A stretch of 6,831 nucleotides of DNA, from contig CAILMK010000543.1 of NCBI GenBank assembly GCA_903835275.1, positions 1 through 6,831 of the forward strand. The letters are read 5' to 3'. The stretch comes from an uncultured bacterium. GTDB taxonomy: Bacteria; Bacteroidota; Bacteroidia; CAILMK01. The translations under genes and the position numbers were made by a program. Positions 1 through 5,836 of this stretch are shown one piece after another; the first letter of the stretch is position 1, and the number at the start of each line of letters is the position of its first letter. A model generated the notes under the pieces. It made no database searches, was not told where the DNA came from, and worked only from the letters and a program-made list of their open reading frames with translations.

Positions 1-1
1 A

Positions 2-208
2 ATGCAAAAACCGCCGGGGGATATTGTTTACGATATAGAAATAAAAACCAACGGACAAACCAAACATTACGAAATTCCAAGTTCTAAAAAGAAGGATCTT
101 CCCCGCCGTTTGCTTACCCAATACAAAAAATTGGAGGAGCTTGCTAATGCTGTCCGGAAGGAGCAGAATGCATATGAAAAAAAGCAGATCATTCTGAATA
201 ATCCCTGA
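2..208 (+). CDS. Small charged hypothetical protein, possibly the C-terminal end of a longer one
   Basis: An open frame runs from the window edge to TGA at 206-208. The ATG at position 2 could be the true start, giving 68 residues, but the frame is open to the edge, so the start may lie upstream. The product is hydrophilic: a short segment with beta-type alternation (DIVYDIEIKTNGQ), a lysine-rich link (SSKKKDLPRR), then a charged helix-forming stretch at about residues 37-62 (LLTQYKKLEELANAVRKEQ) that could form a coiled coil. There is no signal peptide or membrane segment, so it is probably cytoplasmic. I do not recognise the family. A 7-nt repeat tract begins a few bases after the stop and separates it from the next gene. 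Confidence 0.5.
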   Translation: MQKPPGDIVYDIEIKTNGQTKHYEIPSSKKKDLPRRLLTQYKKLEELANAVRKEQNAYEKKQIILNNP

Positions 209-212
209 GCTC

Positions 213-247
213 AAAATACAAAATCCTAATATCTAAACTCTAAAATA
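213..247 (+). repeat. Degenerate heptamer tandem repeat
   Basis: Five consecutive 7-nt units in register (213-219, 220-226, 227-233, 234-240, 241-247), for example AAAATAC, AAAATCC, TAATATC and TAAACTC. The tract fills most of the spacer after the first gene. Positions 211-244 are an imperfect inverted copy of 1893-1933, with one substitution and a 7-nt, one-unit indel. Confidence 0.6.
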
Positions 248-275
248 AGGATTCAAAAACACTTAAAAAAAGAGT

Positions 276-653
276 ATGAAAAACGTATTACTTGCTTTCC
301 TGGTGATTTTGGTTGGAACAATTACCTTACAGGCTAAATCCAGATTAGGGCTTCCTCCGCAATTTGCTCCTGAAGTCCATGAGCCGGAAGTTGTAACTTA
401 TGTGGAGAAACCGGAAACAGATCTTGCTAAGTTTAGTACTCAACATATCAATCCGTTAAAAGATATTGATATTATTGAACAGAAAGGGAATCCTGTGGAT
501 GGGCAATTGTTCAATATAATTATAATATTTTTTTTAGGGGGGCTGATAGCTGGTGCTGTATTGGTTTACAGGAAAAAAATGCAAAATAATTTTCCTGATG
601 GGGGTGCTACTATTCTTGACATGGATATCAACGATACTCATTCCTTTGCCTGA
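276..653 (+). CDS. Small signal-peptide protein with one C-terminal membrane helix, unknown function
   Basis: 125 residues. The N-terminus is a clear signal peptide (MKNVLLAFLVILVGTITLQA, probable cleavage after A20). It is followed by an acidic, proline-containing extracytoplasmic segment of about 55 residues (PPQFAPEVHEPE and onward). A strong transmembrane helix spans about residues 78-98 (LFNIIIIFFLGGLIAGAVLVY), then a positive stop-transfer RKK and a 24-residue cytoplasmic tail. The predicted topology is therefore type I: N-terminal part in the periplasm, tail in the cytoplasm. No catalytic motif or named domain is visible. It lies 71 bp upstream of the TPR membrane protein and shares its general plan, which suggests they are expressed or act together. 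The ATG at 276 was chosen because the signal peptide starts exactly there. Confidence 0.75.
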   Translation: MKNVLLAFLVILVGTITLQAKSRLGLPPQFAPEVHEPEVVTYVEKPETDLAKFSTQHINPLKDIDIIEQKGNPVDGQLFNIIIIFFLGGLIAGAVLVYRKKMQNNFPDGGATILDMDINDTHSFA

Positions 654-700
654 TTCTTATCAGGATCGCTTTCTTATCACCGTCCGGATAAATAATTGCT

Positions 701-708
701 TAATTTCG
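701..708 (+). promoter_or_regulatory. Possible Bacteroidota -7 promoter box
   Basis: TAATTTCG matches the Bacteroidota -7 consensus TAnnTTTG with one mismatch and lies 16 nt before the ATG at 725. No convincing TTTG -33 box is seen at the usual spacing, so this is a weak candidate promoter for the TPR membrane protein. Confidence 0.3.
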
Positions 709-724
709 TGCCAATAAATTATTC

Positions 725-1420
725 ATGAAAAAAGCGTTTATCCTTGTTCTCGTTTCCTTCTGTACACTATTCCTGTTGCCGGTAAATCATTTATCTGCGG
801 ATAGCCTTGCCTCGCGCAGCGGGTCAGAGGCAAAACAAAAAGCTCCGGCAGATAGTGCAAGTGGACGCCAGGCAAAAGCAAAAGACCGTAAATATTGGGA
901 CAGCGTAGATGAGAAGCAAATGTCTGTACAGAATTCCCTTACAGATATTCAGCAGAAAAAAATAGATTACAGTCACACCAAGCAACGAATTACCTTGCTG
1001 GTATTTTTCATACTTTCACTTTTTGCCGTATACAGAATTATTGCCCTGGGTAAAAAGCAAAAGGCTTTGATCAAACTCCGACAGGAAGGAGGAGGCACTG
1101 ATGGAAACATTACGTTTAAACATGAAGACATCAGCCAAACACGTTTGGATAAGATCGCGGAATTGAAAAAGGCCATTAAAAAAGACCCGAAAAATGCTTC
1201 ACCCTATATAAACCGTGGCGATTATTATGTGACCTGTGGATTGATTTCTGCTGCCATAAAAGATTATTCCAAGGCTATAACGCTGGATCCATCCAATGCA
1301 ATGGCATACTGGCAGCGGCATTTAGCTAATAAGATCCTCGGCAGGAATATCAGCGCCGATAAGGACAGGGTAAAAGCGCTTTCCCTGGATCCTTCGCTGG
1401 ATCTTTCCTCGTTGAATTAA
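725..1420 (+). CDS. Membrane-anchored TPR-repeat protein
   Basis: 231 residues. A signal peptide covers residues 1-25 (hydrophobic core FILVLVSFCTLFLLPV, likely cleavage after SA25). Next is a polar, lysine/alanine-rich periplasmic linker (about 26-87), one transmembrane helix at about 89-108 (ITLLVFFILSLFAVYRIIAL), a basic GKKQK stop-transfer, and a cytoplasmic domain. Two tetratricopeptide-like units follow at about 158-191 (YINRGDYYVTCGLISAAIKDYSKAI, with LDPSNA closing the unit) and 192-225, preceded by a helix ending KDPKNA. TPR units bind other proteins, so a scaffold role at the inner face of the membrane is likely; the partner is unknown. The neighbours on both sides are smaller proteins with the same signal peptide, linker, helix and tail plan. 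The TPR call is fairly secure; a specific function cannot be given. Confidence 0.82.
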   Translation: MKKAFILVLVSFCTLFLLPVNHLSADSLASRSGSEAKQKAPADSASGRQAKAKDRKYWDSVDEKQMSVQNSLTDIQQKKIDYSHTKQRITLLVFFILSLFAVYRIIALGKKQKALIKLRQEGGGTDGNITFKHEDISQTRLDKIAELKKAIKKDPKNASPYINRGDYYVTCGLISAAIKDYSKAITLDPSNAMAYWQRHLANKILGRNISADKDRVKALSLDPSLDLSSLN

Positions 1421-1460
1421 CAAACTCCTTCTAAAGCGATTGGGTTTTATACCAATTGCT

Positions 1461-1510
1461 GTCGCGAGGCTCCTGCCTCGTGACATTTATTATCAGGGCT
1501 CCAGCCCTGA
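1461..1510. repeat. Tandem pair of short hairpins (REP-like)
   Basis: Two adjacent stem-loops sit in the 140-bp gap after the TPR gene. The first, 1461-1484, has a 10-bp stem (GTCGCGAGGC with GCCTCGTGAC, one G-T pair) and loop TCCT. The second, 1493-1510, has a perfect 8-bp stem (TCAGGGCT with AGCCCTGA) and a 2-nt loop CC. Neither is followed by a T-run, so an intrinsic terminator is not obvious. Paired GC-rich hairpins of this form in an A/T-rich spacer resemble dispersed REP-type palindromes; membership of a dispersed family is inferred. Confidence 0.6.
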
Positions 1511-1532
1511 GTTAAAAACCCCAAAAAAATCT

Positions 1533-1540
1533 TAATATTG
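1533..1540 (+). promoter_or_regulatory. Possible Bacteroidota -7 promoter box
   Basis: TAATATTG differs from TAnnTTTG at one position and ends 20 nt before the ATG at 1561. There is no clear -33 box. It would separate transcription of the 1561 gene from the TPR gene, from which it is already isolated by the hairpin pair. Confidence 0.3.
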
Positions 1541-1560
1541 CATTTGGAATCACACTCGCT

Positions 1561-1860
1561 ATGCGCCGGATATTTTTTGTTCTCTTACTGATGGTCCCAT
1601 TGTTCCTATCGTATGGATATGGGTTTGTGGCTGAAAAAGTGCCTGTTACCCGACTGGCCGACCTTAATGGCAACACTGATAGTATCCATAACTCACGGAA
1701 TGGACAAAGATCCTATCTCGATGATATACACGATGAAAGAAAAGAACAGGAAAACAGGTCACGGAGGAGCAGCTGGATATTTGCTGGCGTATTTGCGGCA
1801 TTGATATTGTTAGCAATAAGTGCCAGAAGGAAATCTGAGCGTGACAGGAAAGAGTTATAA
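1561..1860 (+). CDS. Small signal-peptide protein with one C-terminal membrane helix, unknown function
   Basis: 99 residues. The N-terminus MRRIFFVLLLMVPLFLSYGY is a signal peptide with a basic n-region and long hydrophobic core; cleavage probably falls near VA24. A hydrophilic stretch rich in D, E, R and N (about 25-71) follows, then a transmembrane helix at about 72-88 (WIFAGVFAALILLAISA) and a very basic tail (RRKSERDRKEL). The predicted topology is the same as for the 276 and 725 products: short periplasmic part, one helix, short cytoplasmic tail. No enzymatic motif is visible and I do not recognise a family. A +2-frame ORF at 1613-1804 overlaps it but lacks features of a real protein. 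Confidence 0.7.
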   Translation: MRRIFFVLLLMVPLFLSYGYGFVAEKVPVTRLADLNGNTDSIHNSRNGQRSYLDDIHDERKEQENRSRRSSWIFAGVFAALILLAISARRKSERDRKEL

Positions 1861-1862
1861 AT

Positions 1863-1932
1863 TATGAGTGATGAGTTATGAGTTTGAGCTCATTTAGAGT
1901 TTAGATATTAGAGTTTAGGATTTAGTATTTTG
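1863..1932 (+). repeat. Ten-unit heptamer tandem repeat filling an intergenic gap
   Basis: Ten 7-nt units lie end to end without a phase break, starting 2 nt after the stop of the upstream gene and ending 4 nt before the ATG of the next. The first three are TATGAGT, GATGAGT, TATGAGT; after TTGAGCT come five units ending in TAG (CATTTAG, AGTTTAG, ATATTAG, AGTTTAG, GATTTAG), then TATTTTG. The unit drifts along the tract while the period stays exactly 7. Part of it (1893-1933) is an inverted copy of 211-244. Confidence 0.75.
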
Positions 1933-1936
1933 ATTT

Positions 1937-2380
1937 ATGAAGAATATATTTTGTGTTTTTGCATTTCTGATTTTTATATCAGCTTCTTTGTTTGCCAAAC
2001 CCGATACTGCACTCATCGGAAGATGGGTGGCAAGGGATAGCGCCGTTATCACCGAGATACGCTTTGAAAAAGGTGGTTATATCACCATGATCATAAGCGG
2101 TCAAACGATCGGCGGGAAGGATTACATTTATCAAAACGTCACGATGGATATGACCTACGATTGCTATACGATAGGCAATCCCCACAATATAGATATTACC
2201 CTCACAGCCCATGGCAGCGGACAGATAGTCCGTAGAATGGCGGGAATTTACGAATTCGTCAGCCCGAAGCAACTACGCGTTAAGATAAATATTAGCGGCA
2301 CTGACCGTCCCGGTAATTTCAAAACACCCGTCGACGAAGAAAACGATCCTGTACCGATTCTCTTTGATAAGGCAAAGTGA
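1937..2380 (+). CDS. Secreted lipocalin-like small protein, unknown function
   Basis: 147 residues. Signal peptide MKNIFCVFAFLIFISASLFA with probable cleavage at A20; the only cysteine there is not in a lipobox, so it is not an obvious lipoprotein. The mature part is a series of short beta-type strands: LIGRWVARDS, ITEIRFEKGGYITM, NVTMDMTYDCYTI, NIDITLTA, a GIYEF turn and QLRVKINISG, ending with PVPILFDKAK. The order 'LxGxW ... F..GG ... ID ... G.YEF ... LRV' is typical of small lipocalin-like secreted proteins, which usually bind small hydrophobic ligands or have no known role. This match is by pattern only. The heptamer tract ends 4 nt before the ATG, leaving no room for a separate promoter outside the repeat, so co-transcription with the 1561 gene is plausible. 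Confidence 0.72.
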   Translation: MKNIFCVFAFLIFISASLFAKPDTALIGRWVARDSAVITEIRFEKGGYITMIISGQTIGGKDYIYQNVTMDMTYDCYTIGNPHNIDITLTAHGSGQIVRRMAGIYEFVSPKQLRVKINISGTDRPGNFKTPVDEENDPVPILFDKAK

Positions 2381-2410
2381 GTGATAAAGTGAGGAGGTGA
2401 GAGGTAATGT
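2381..2410 (+). repeat. Weak heptamer-like G/A-rich tract
   Basis: Directly after the TGA at 2378-2380 lies a purine-rich run in which units such as TGAGGAG and GTGAGAG recur about every 7 nt. The period is much less exact than at 1863-1932. It is listed because it occupies the same position relative to a stop codon as the clearer tracts. Confidence 0.3.
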
Positions 2411-2435
2411 TCTCGCTCGCGTCCCGCGAGTGTGA
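2411..2435. repeat. GC-rich imperfect hairpin
   Basis: CTCGCG (2416-2421), loop TCC, CGCGAG (2425-2430) form a perfect 6-bp core. The stem extends outward through a G-T pair, a C-G pair, one mismatch and two more pairs to 2411/2435. It lies between the lipocalin-like gene and the KAP gene. No T-run follows, so REP-like repeat is a better description than terminator. Confidence 0.5.
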
Positions 2436-2511
2436 GATTCAGATGGCGTGCCCCCTAATTCCTGTCCGAATGAGATTGTTTGAATAACAGGGCTATATGC
2501 GTATTATTTGT

Positions 2512-2519
2512 TATTTTTG
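2512..2519 (+). promoter_or_regulatory. Probable -7 promoter box of the KAP NTPase gene
   Basis: TATTTTTG is an exact match to TAnnTTTG, 21 nt upstream of the ATG at 2541 in an A/T-rich leader. A TTTG occurs at 2479-2482, but its 29-nt spacing is longer than the usual 19-21, so the -33 element is uncertain. Confidence 0.45.
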
Positions 2520-2540
2520 AAAAAATAATCATTTGCCTTT

Positions 2541-4028
2541 ATGCCCAAAGAAGAATTTGAAATTATCCCCGAACTGATTCAAGGACCATCTCAGGATTTC
2601 ACCCATCATCTAAATCTTGCCAATAATGAGCGCATCATTTTTTCCGCTCCCTATGGATTTGGAAAAACCACCTTTATAGAACAGTACTTTAAAGCCGAGG
2701 AGAATCTTGAAAAGTATGAAGTGATTCATCTTTTTCTTGTCAATTATTCTATTGCAAGTAATGAGGACATTTTCAGGTATTTGAAATTCGACATTATTTG
2801 TGAGCTCTTAGAGAAGGACATTAGTCTTGTGGAAAATGACTTTAGCTATTTAGATACGCTACCAGTGTTTATTCAAAACAATCTACCGTCTATTGGTTTG
2901 TTACTTCTTCTTATGATTCCGAAACTAGGAAAAGAAGCAAAAGATATTTATGAAAAGGCTGACGACCTGCGTAAAAAGTTTAAGGAATTTCATAAAACAG
3001 CGAATAAGGGCGATGTAGAAGAATTGACTGAATTTGAAAAGGAGATCATTGAGAAAGAAGGTTCTTTATATGAGGAAAATTTTTACACCCATTTTATACG
3101 CGACAAGCTTTTCGAACTTAAAAATAATTCATCCAAAGAAACCATTCTTATACTTGATGACCTTGACCGTATAGATCCTCATCACATTTTCAGGTTATTC
3201 AATGTTTTTGCAGCGCACCTGGATACTAAAGAGCGACACAATAAATTTGGGTTTGATAAGGTAATATTTGTTTGTGATATTGATAATATCCGAAATATTT
3301 TCAAAAGCAATTACGGTGCGAATACTGATTTCAATGGCTATATAGATAAGTTTTATAGCAAGGTTATTTATAATTTTGATAATAGAAATGCAATACTTAA
3401 CATTGGACACAGACTAATAACTAACATGAATTATTTATGTCAAAATGAAATATTTACTAAGATATTAAATAATAATGTTGAAAAGTATAGAAAAGAAGTG
3501 TTTTATTGTTTTCAGTCTTTTGCACATTATAAAGGCATTAATTTAAGGTCAATGTTCAAACTTAATACCCAAAATATCAATATTCGAAGACGTGAAGTTT
3601 TTTTTCCAGGTTCAAGGGTTGAATTAAATGCAACTATCCCTGTTGTTATTTTACTTGAAACTTTGTTTGCGATTACCGGGGACATTGAATATCTAGATAA
3701 TATATTATCCATTGCCGAAGCAAGTCCTTTCCCTGATAATGAAGAAAGTTATAAAGAAAGATTGTCCTCAACTTTGGTGTTGCTTGGCAGAAATGAGCAT
3801 CAATTCCAAGGTGATCAAGAATACAGATATATTGCGAAAGATGGAACTAATGATAAGAGTTATACAATAGATTATAAAATTCGCCAATCATCAAATAGTG
3901 GTAGCTTTGTTATTATTAAAATTTCTTCAATCAATGGAACTGTATCGCCAATTTTAATTAGGCCCAATTATTTCTATATGCTTCGATTGTGTCTGGCTGA
4001 ATTGAGAAAAATAGGGTATTTTAGCTGA
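2541..4028 (+). CDS. KAP-family P-loop NTPase
   Basis: 495 residues. Walker A is APYGFGKTT at 36-44 (Lys42). Walker B is ILILDDLDRIDP at 202-213, the aspartate-rich DDLDR form typical of KAP/STAND-like NTPases. The strand VIFVCDIDNIRNIF and the following DFNGYIDKFYSK agree with the sensor and membrane-proximal motifs of KAP proteins. Between A and B is an insert with a short hydrophobic run (about 115-127, LPSIGLLLLLMIP) and a charged, probably coiled-coil region (about 131-175); KAP proteins often carry membrane segments in this insert, though here it is short for a full span. The C-terminal ~200 residues have no recognised motif. In bacteria the family is known for patchy distribution, plasmid/phage linkage and roles in defence; such a role here is inference. 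The second half is visibly more A/T-rich than the flanking genes, suggesting acquisition by transfer. No partner gene is adjacent on the same strand. Confidence 0.85.
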   Translation: MPKEEFEIIPELIQGPSQDFTHHLNLANNERIIFSAPYGFGKTTFIEQYFKAEENLEKYEVIHLFLVNYSIASNEDIFRYLKFDIICELLEKDISLVENDFSYLDTLPVFIQNNLPSIGLLLLLMIPKLGKEAKDIYEKADDLRKKFKEFHKTANKGDVEELTEFEKEIIEKEGSLYEENFYTHFIRDKLFELKNNSSKETILILDDLDRIDPHHIFRLFNVFAAHLDTKERHNKFGFDKVIFVCDIDNIRNIFKSNYGANTDFNGYIDKFYSKVIYNFDNRNAILNIGHRLITNMNYLCQNEIFTKILNNNVEKYRKEVFYCFQSFAHYKGINLRSMFKLNTQNINIRRREVFFPGSRVELNATIPVVILLETLFAITGDIEYLDNILSIAEASPFPDNEESYKERLSSTLVLLGRNEHQFQGDQEYRYIAKDGTNDKSYTIDYKIRQSSNSGSFVIIKISSINGTVSPILIRPNYFYMLRLCLAELRKIGYFS

Positions 4029-4050
4029 TGTATTCCCAATTTCCTCTAAA

Positions 4051-4086
4051 GCACTGGCAATCCCGCACGTGCGGGATTGAATGACA
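4051..4086. repeat. Palindromic repeat with element-A-like ends
   Basis: A perfect 20-nt palindrome (4059-4078, half-site AATCCCGCAC) is bracketed by GCACTGGCAA (4051-4060) and TGAATGACA (4078-4086). The same two outer blocks bound the right arm of element A at 6733-6759, with a different centre there. It lies 3' of both convergent genes and could act as a bidirectional end structure, but no T-run supports intrinsic termination. Confidence 0.6.
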
Positions 4087-4122
4087 GCTCATTTTTAGTC
4101 AAGCCTTCCATTAAAAATCAGT

Positions 4123-4140
4123 CTTTCGCCGCGGCGAAAG
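4123..4140. repeat. Perfect 18-nt GC-rich palindrome
   Basis: CTTTCGCCG followed directly by its reverse complement CGGCGAAAG, with no loop. It sits 37 bp from the previous perfect palindrome in the convergent gap, and a TGTCAT follows at once, the same hexamer that opens element A. Function unknown: repeat, protein site or end structure. Confidence 0.55.
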
Positions 4141-4179
4141 TGTCATCTGTGTGTACCATAAGACTCCTTGTCGAATTCT

Positions 4180-4207
4180 GTGGACTGTAGACCGTGGACC
4201 GTCGTCC
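4180..4207. repeat. Four-unit heptamer tandem repeat
   Basis: Units GTGGACT, GTAGACC, GTGGACC, GTCGTCC are in exact 7-nt register. On the minus strand the tract starts 2 nt after the stop codon (4210-4212) of the metallophosphoesterase gene, so it occupies the same place as the tracts after the + strand genes but has a different unit sequence. Confidence 0.65.
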
Positions 4208-4209
4208 AT

Positions 4210-5463
4210 TTACGAAGAGCGTAACGTAAACACTGTTATTTCCGCCATGACTCCCACGCGACCCGGATAGCCCAGAAAGCCCAGTCCGCGGTTGACGTAA
4301 ATATATTGCTTATCCTGTTGATAGAGGTCTGCCCATTGCTTGTAAAACCATTGTGCCGGACTCCAGCGGAAGAACTTGAAATCTGCGCCAAACTGCATAC
4401 CGTGTGTATGCCCCGCAAGGGTCAGGTCCGTATGGTGAGGATGTGAAAGTATCTTGGCATCCCAATGGCTCGGATCATGGGACATCAGCAAGGTGAAGGG
4501 ACCATCTTCCAGTCCTTTATAGGCTTTATCCAGGTCGCCGTACTTGGGAAAGCGCATGGACGCACCCCAGTTTTCAACACCGGCAAGCGCAAAATATTCG
4601 CCGTCTTTTTCAATGCGCACGTGTTCATTGCGCAGCAGTTTCCAACCCAGTTTTTTATGCGTATCGTACATGTCCTGCATGTTTTTCTTTTTCGCCGCAT
4701 CGCTGTCCCATTGCGCGTAATCACCGTAATCGTGGTTGCCCAAGGTGGAATACACCCCCATCGGCGCCTGTATCTGCTTCAGTATATCCATGAAACGATA
4801 CGCCTCATCGGTGGTATTATTCACTAAATCCCCGGTGAAAAGGATCATGTCCGCCTTTTGTTTGAGAATAAGGCTTACTGCCTCCTGCATGTGTTCGGTG
4901 GTATTCCAGCTGCCGGTATGTATATCGGAAATCTGCAAGATGCGAATGCCATCAAATGCCTTGGGGAAATTTTTGAACGCAAGTTTCTTTTTACGAACCA
5001 CAAAATGATAGGGCCCGCTGATAATGCCCCATACCAGCGTGGAAAACGGGATGGCAGCCGCGATGAGCCCCGCGCCCATGAGGAACTGGCTGCGCGTAAT
5101 GGAAATGCCATCGCTGATCTCCTGCGGCGTTTTCGTCCCCACTTTGGAGAATATCCATTTGCCGCCGCGGATTAAATCGTCAATGAGCAGGAAGGGGAGT
5201 ACCACAACTTTGGAAAAATAAAAAATCACAATGAAGCCGAAAACGTAGGTCTTGATGAACCTCGGGAAATCGTGCCAGTTGGCAAAAGTGGCGCATAACA
5301 GGAGGGTGACGGCGAGTGCAGTCATTGCCCAGAAAGCAATAAAAATGGCTTTCCTTGCCATGGGTTGCGTAGTGCTTACTACCTTTACCGCCTGAAAAAC
5401 GTACAGGTCTATGGCAAGTATGACCAGAATTGGAAGTATTGACCGTGTTAAGCTGAACTTCAT
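4210..5463 (-). CDS. Membrane-anchored calcineurin-like metallophosphoesterase
   Basis: 417 residues from the ATG at 5463. Four hydrophobic segments come first (about 9-26, 39-61, 70-98, 127-149). The catalytic domain carries all the expected metal-ligand motifs: D180-I-H182 (QISDIHTG), G211-D212 (FTGDLVNN), G242-N-H-D245 (LGNHDYG), H329 (LMSHDP) and the closing G351-H-T-H-G355. The C-terminus YVNRGLGFLGYPGRVG is typical of YkuE/YaeI-like phosphoesterases, which hydrolyse phosphoester bonds in lipids or nucleotides; the substrate here is unknown. With four helices the catalytic domain and the N-terminus should lie on the same side of the membrane. The frame extends 36 residues upstream to 5571, but that extension is cysteine-rich, repeat-derived at its start and unlike the family, so 5463 (MKFSLTRSILPILV) is preferred. 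It is convergent with the KAP gene and divergent from the M1-like gene, and appears monocistronic. Confidence 0.92.
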   Translation of the reverse strand: MKFSLTRSILPILVILAIDLYVFQAVKVVSTTQPMARKAIFIAFWAMTALAVTLLLCATFANWHDFPRFIKTYVFGFIVIFYFSKVVVLPFLLIDDLIRGGKWIFSKVGTKTPQEISDGISITRSQFLMGAGLIAAAIPFSTLVWGIISGPYHFVVRKKKLAFKNFPKAFDGIRILQISDIHTGSWNTTEHMQEAVSLILKQKADMILFTGDLVNNTTDEAYRFMDILKQIQAPMGVYSTLGNHDYGDYAQWDSDAAKKKNMQDMYDTHKKLGWKLLRNEHVRIEKDGEYFALAGVENWGASMRFPKYGDLDKAYKGLEDGPFTLLMSHDPSHWDAKILSHPHHTDLTLAGHTHGMQFGADFKFFRWSPAQWFYKQWADLYQQDKQYIYVNRGLGFLGYPGRVGVMAEITVFTLRSS

Positions 5464-5547
5464 TAAATTTGAATTTGTGTATACGTTCGTGTTAACGCAT
5501 ATAGACGAACAAAGGTCGTGAAAATTGTAAACATTGAATAACGATAT

Positions 5548-5585
5548 AAAATACCTCACCCCCATCCCCACTCCGAATGAGAGGG
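5548..5585. repeat. Partial B-type repeat arm
   Basis: It begins with AAAATACCTCACCCC, as does the reverse complement of the right arm of element B, and ends in GAGAGGG after a diverged centre. It lies in the roughly 300-bp space between the divergent metallophosphoesterase and M1-like genes, 165 bp before the full B element. Confidence 0.5.
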
Positions 5586-5630
5586 TAGCAGATCAATCGT
5601 TCTTTCGCTTGGAGATAAGCAAACCACTTC

Positions 5631-5661
5631 TGTCATTCAGTAGGAACCTTGCCCGTATTAG
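5631..5661 (+). repeat. Truncated copy of element A (left arm)
   Basis: Positions 5631-5660 are identical over 30 nt to 6622-6651 (starting TGTCATTCAGTAGGAACC), and similarity ends shortly after. The right arm found in the complete copy (6737-6759) is absent here. The rest of the space between 5472 and 5712 holds the B-type arm described above and nothing else I can identify. Confidence 0.7.
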
Positions 5662-5712
5662 TGATGATTTTGGGAAAAACTTCTGTACTAAATATAGATG
5701 TTATATACCTTC

Positions 5713-5836
5713 AAAATACCTCTCCCCTAACCCCTCTCCTTTAATAGAGGGGAAGCCCTTCGGGCGTTCAGCATGTCCACCAATGTACAGCCCTCTCTTA
5801 AAGGAGAGGGCGCGCGACAGCGGGGTGAGGTATTTT
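5713..5836. repeat. Element B: 124-bp palindromic repeat overlapping a gene start
   Basis: The termini are exact inverted 10-mers, AAAATACCTC (5713-5722) and GAGGTATTTT (5827-5836). Inside are three hairpins: 5731-5752 (CCCCTCT with AGAGGGG), GCCCTTCGGGC near 5755-5765, and 5791-5810 (CCCTCTC with GAGAGGG). The right part, 5788-5825, is repeated identically at 6794-6831. No transposase is encoded, so it is non-autonomous. The ATG of the M1-like gene (5773) lies inside it and about 21 codons of that gene are element sequence. Confidence 0.75.

Noticed and set aside
1493..1510. Intrinsic terminator of the TPR gene
   Set aside because: The stem is good, but the following bases are GTTAAAAACC with no T-run on either usable side.
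1863..1932. CRISPR array or telomere-like repeat
   Set aside because: The units are 7 nt with no spacers, and the unit sequence drifts, so it is neither a CRISPR array nor a uniform telomeric repeat.
1979..2272. Minus-strand open frame opposite the lipocalin-like gene
   Set aside because: The opposite strand has a signal peptide and a coherent beta-rich protein; the minus frame has none and starts at no plausible leader.
2881..2931. Full transmembrane helix in the KAP protein
   Set aside because: The hydrophobic run is only about 13 residues and is flanked by charged residues; membrane association remains possible but a full span is not shown.
4465..4827. + strand open frame opposite the metallophosphoesterase
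   Set aside because: It is antisense to a gene with full catalytic motifs, and its product has no coherent domain or signal; it is a shadow of the real frame.
5464..5571. Upstream extension of the metallophosphoesterase to an ATG at 5571
   Set aside because: The extra 36 residues overlap repeat sequence, contain unusual cysteines and do not resemble the family; starting at 5463 gives a normal membrane N-terminus.
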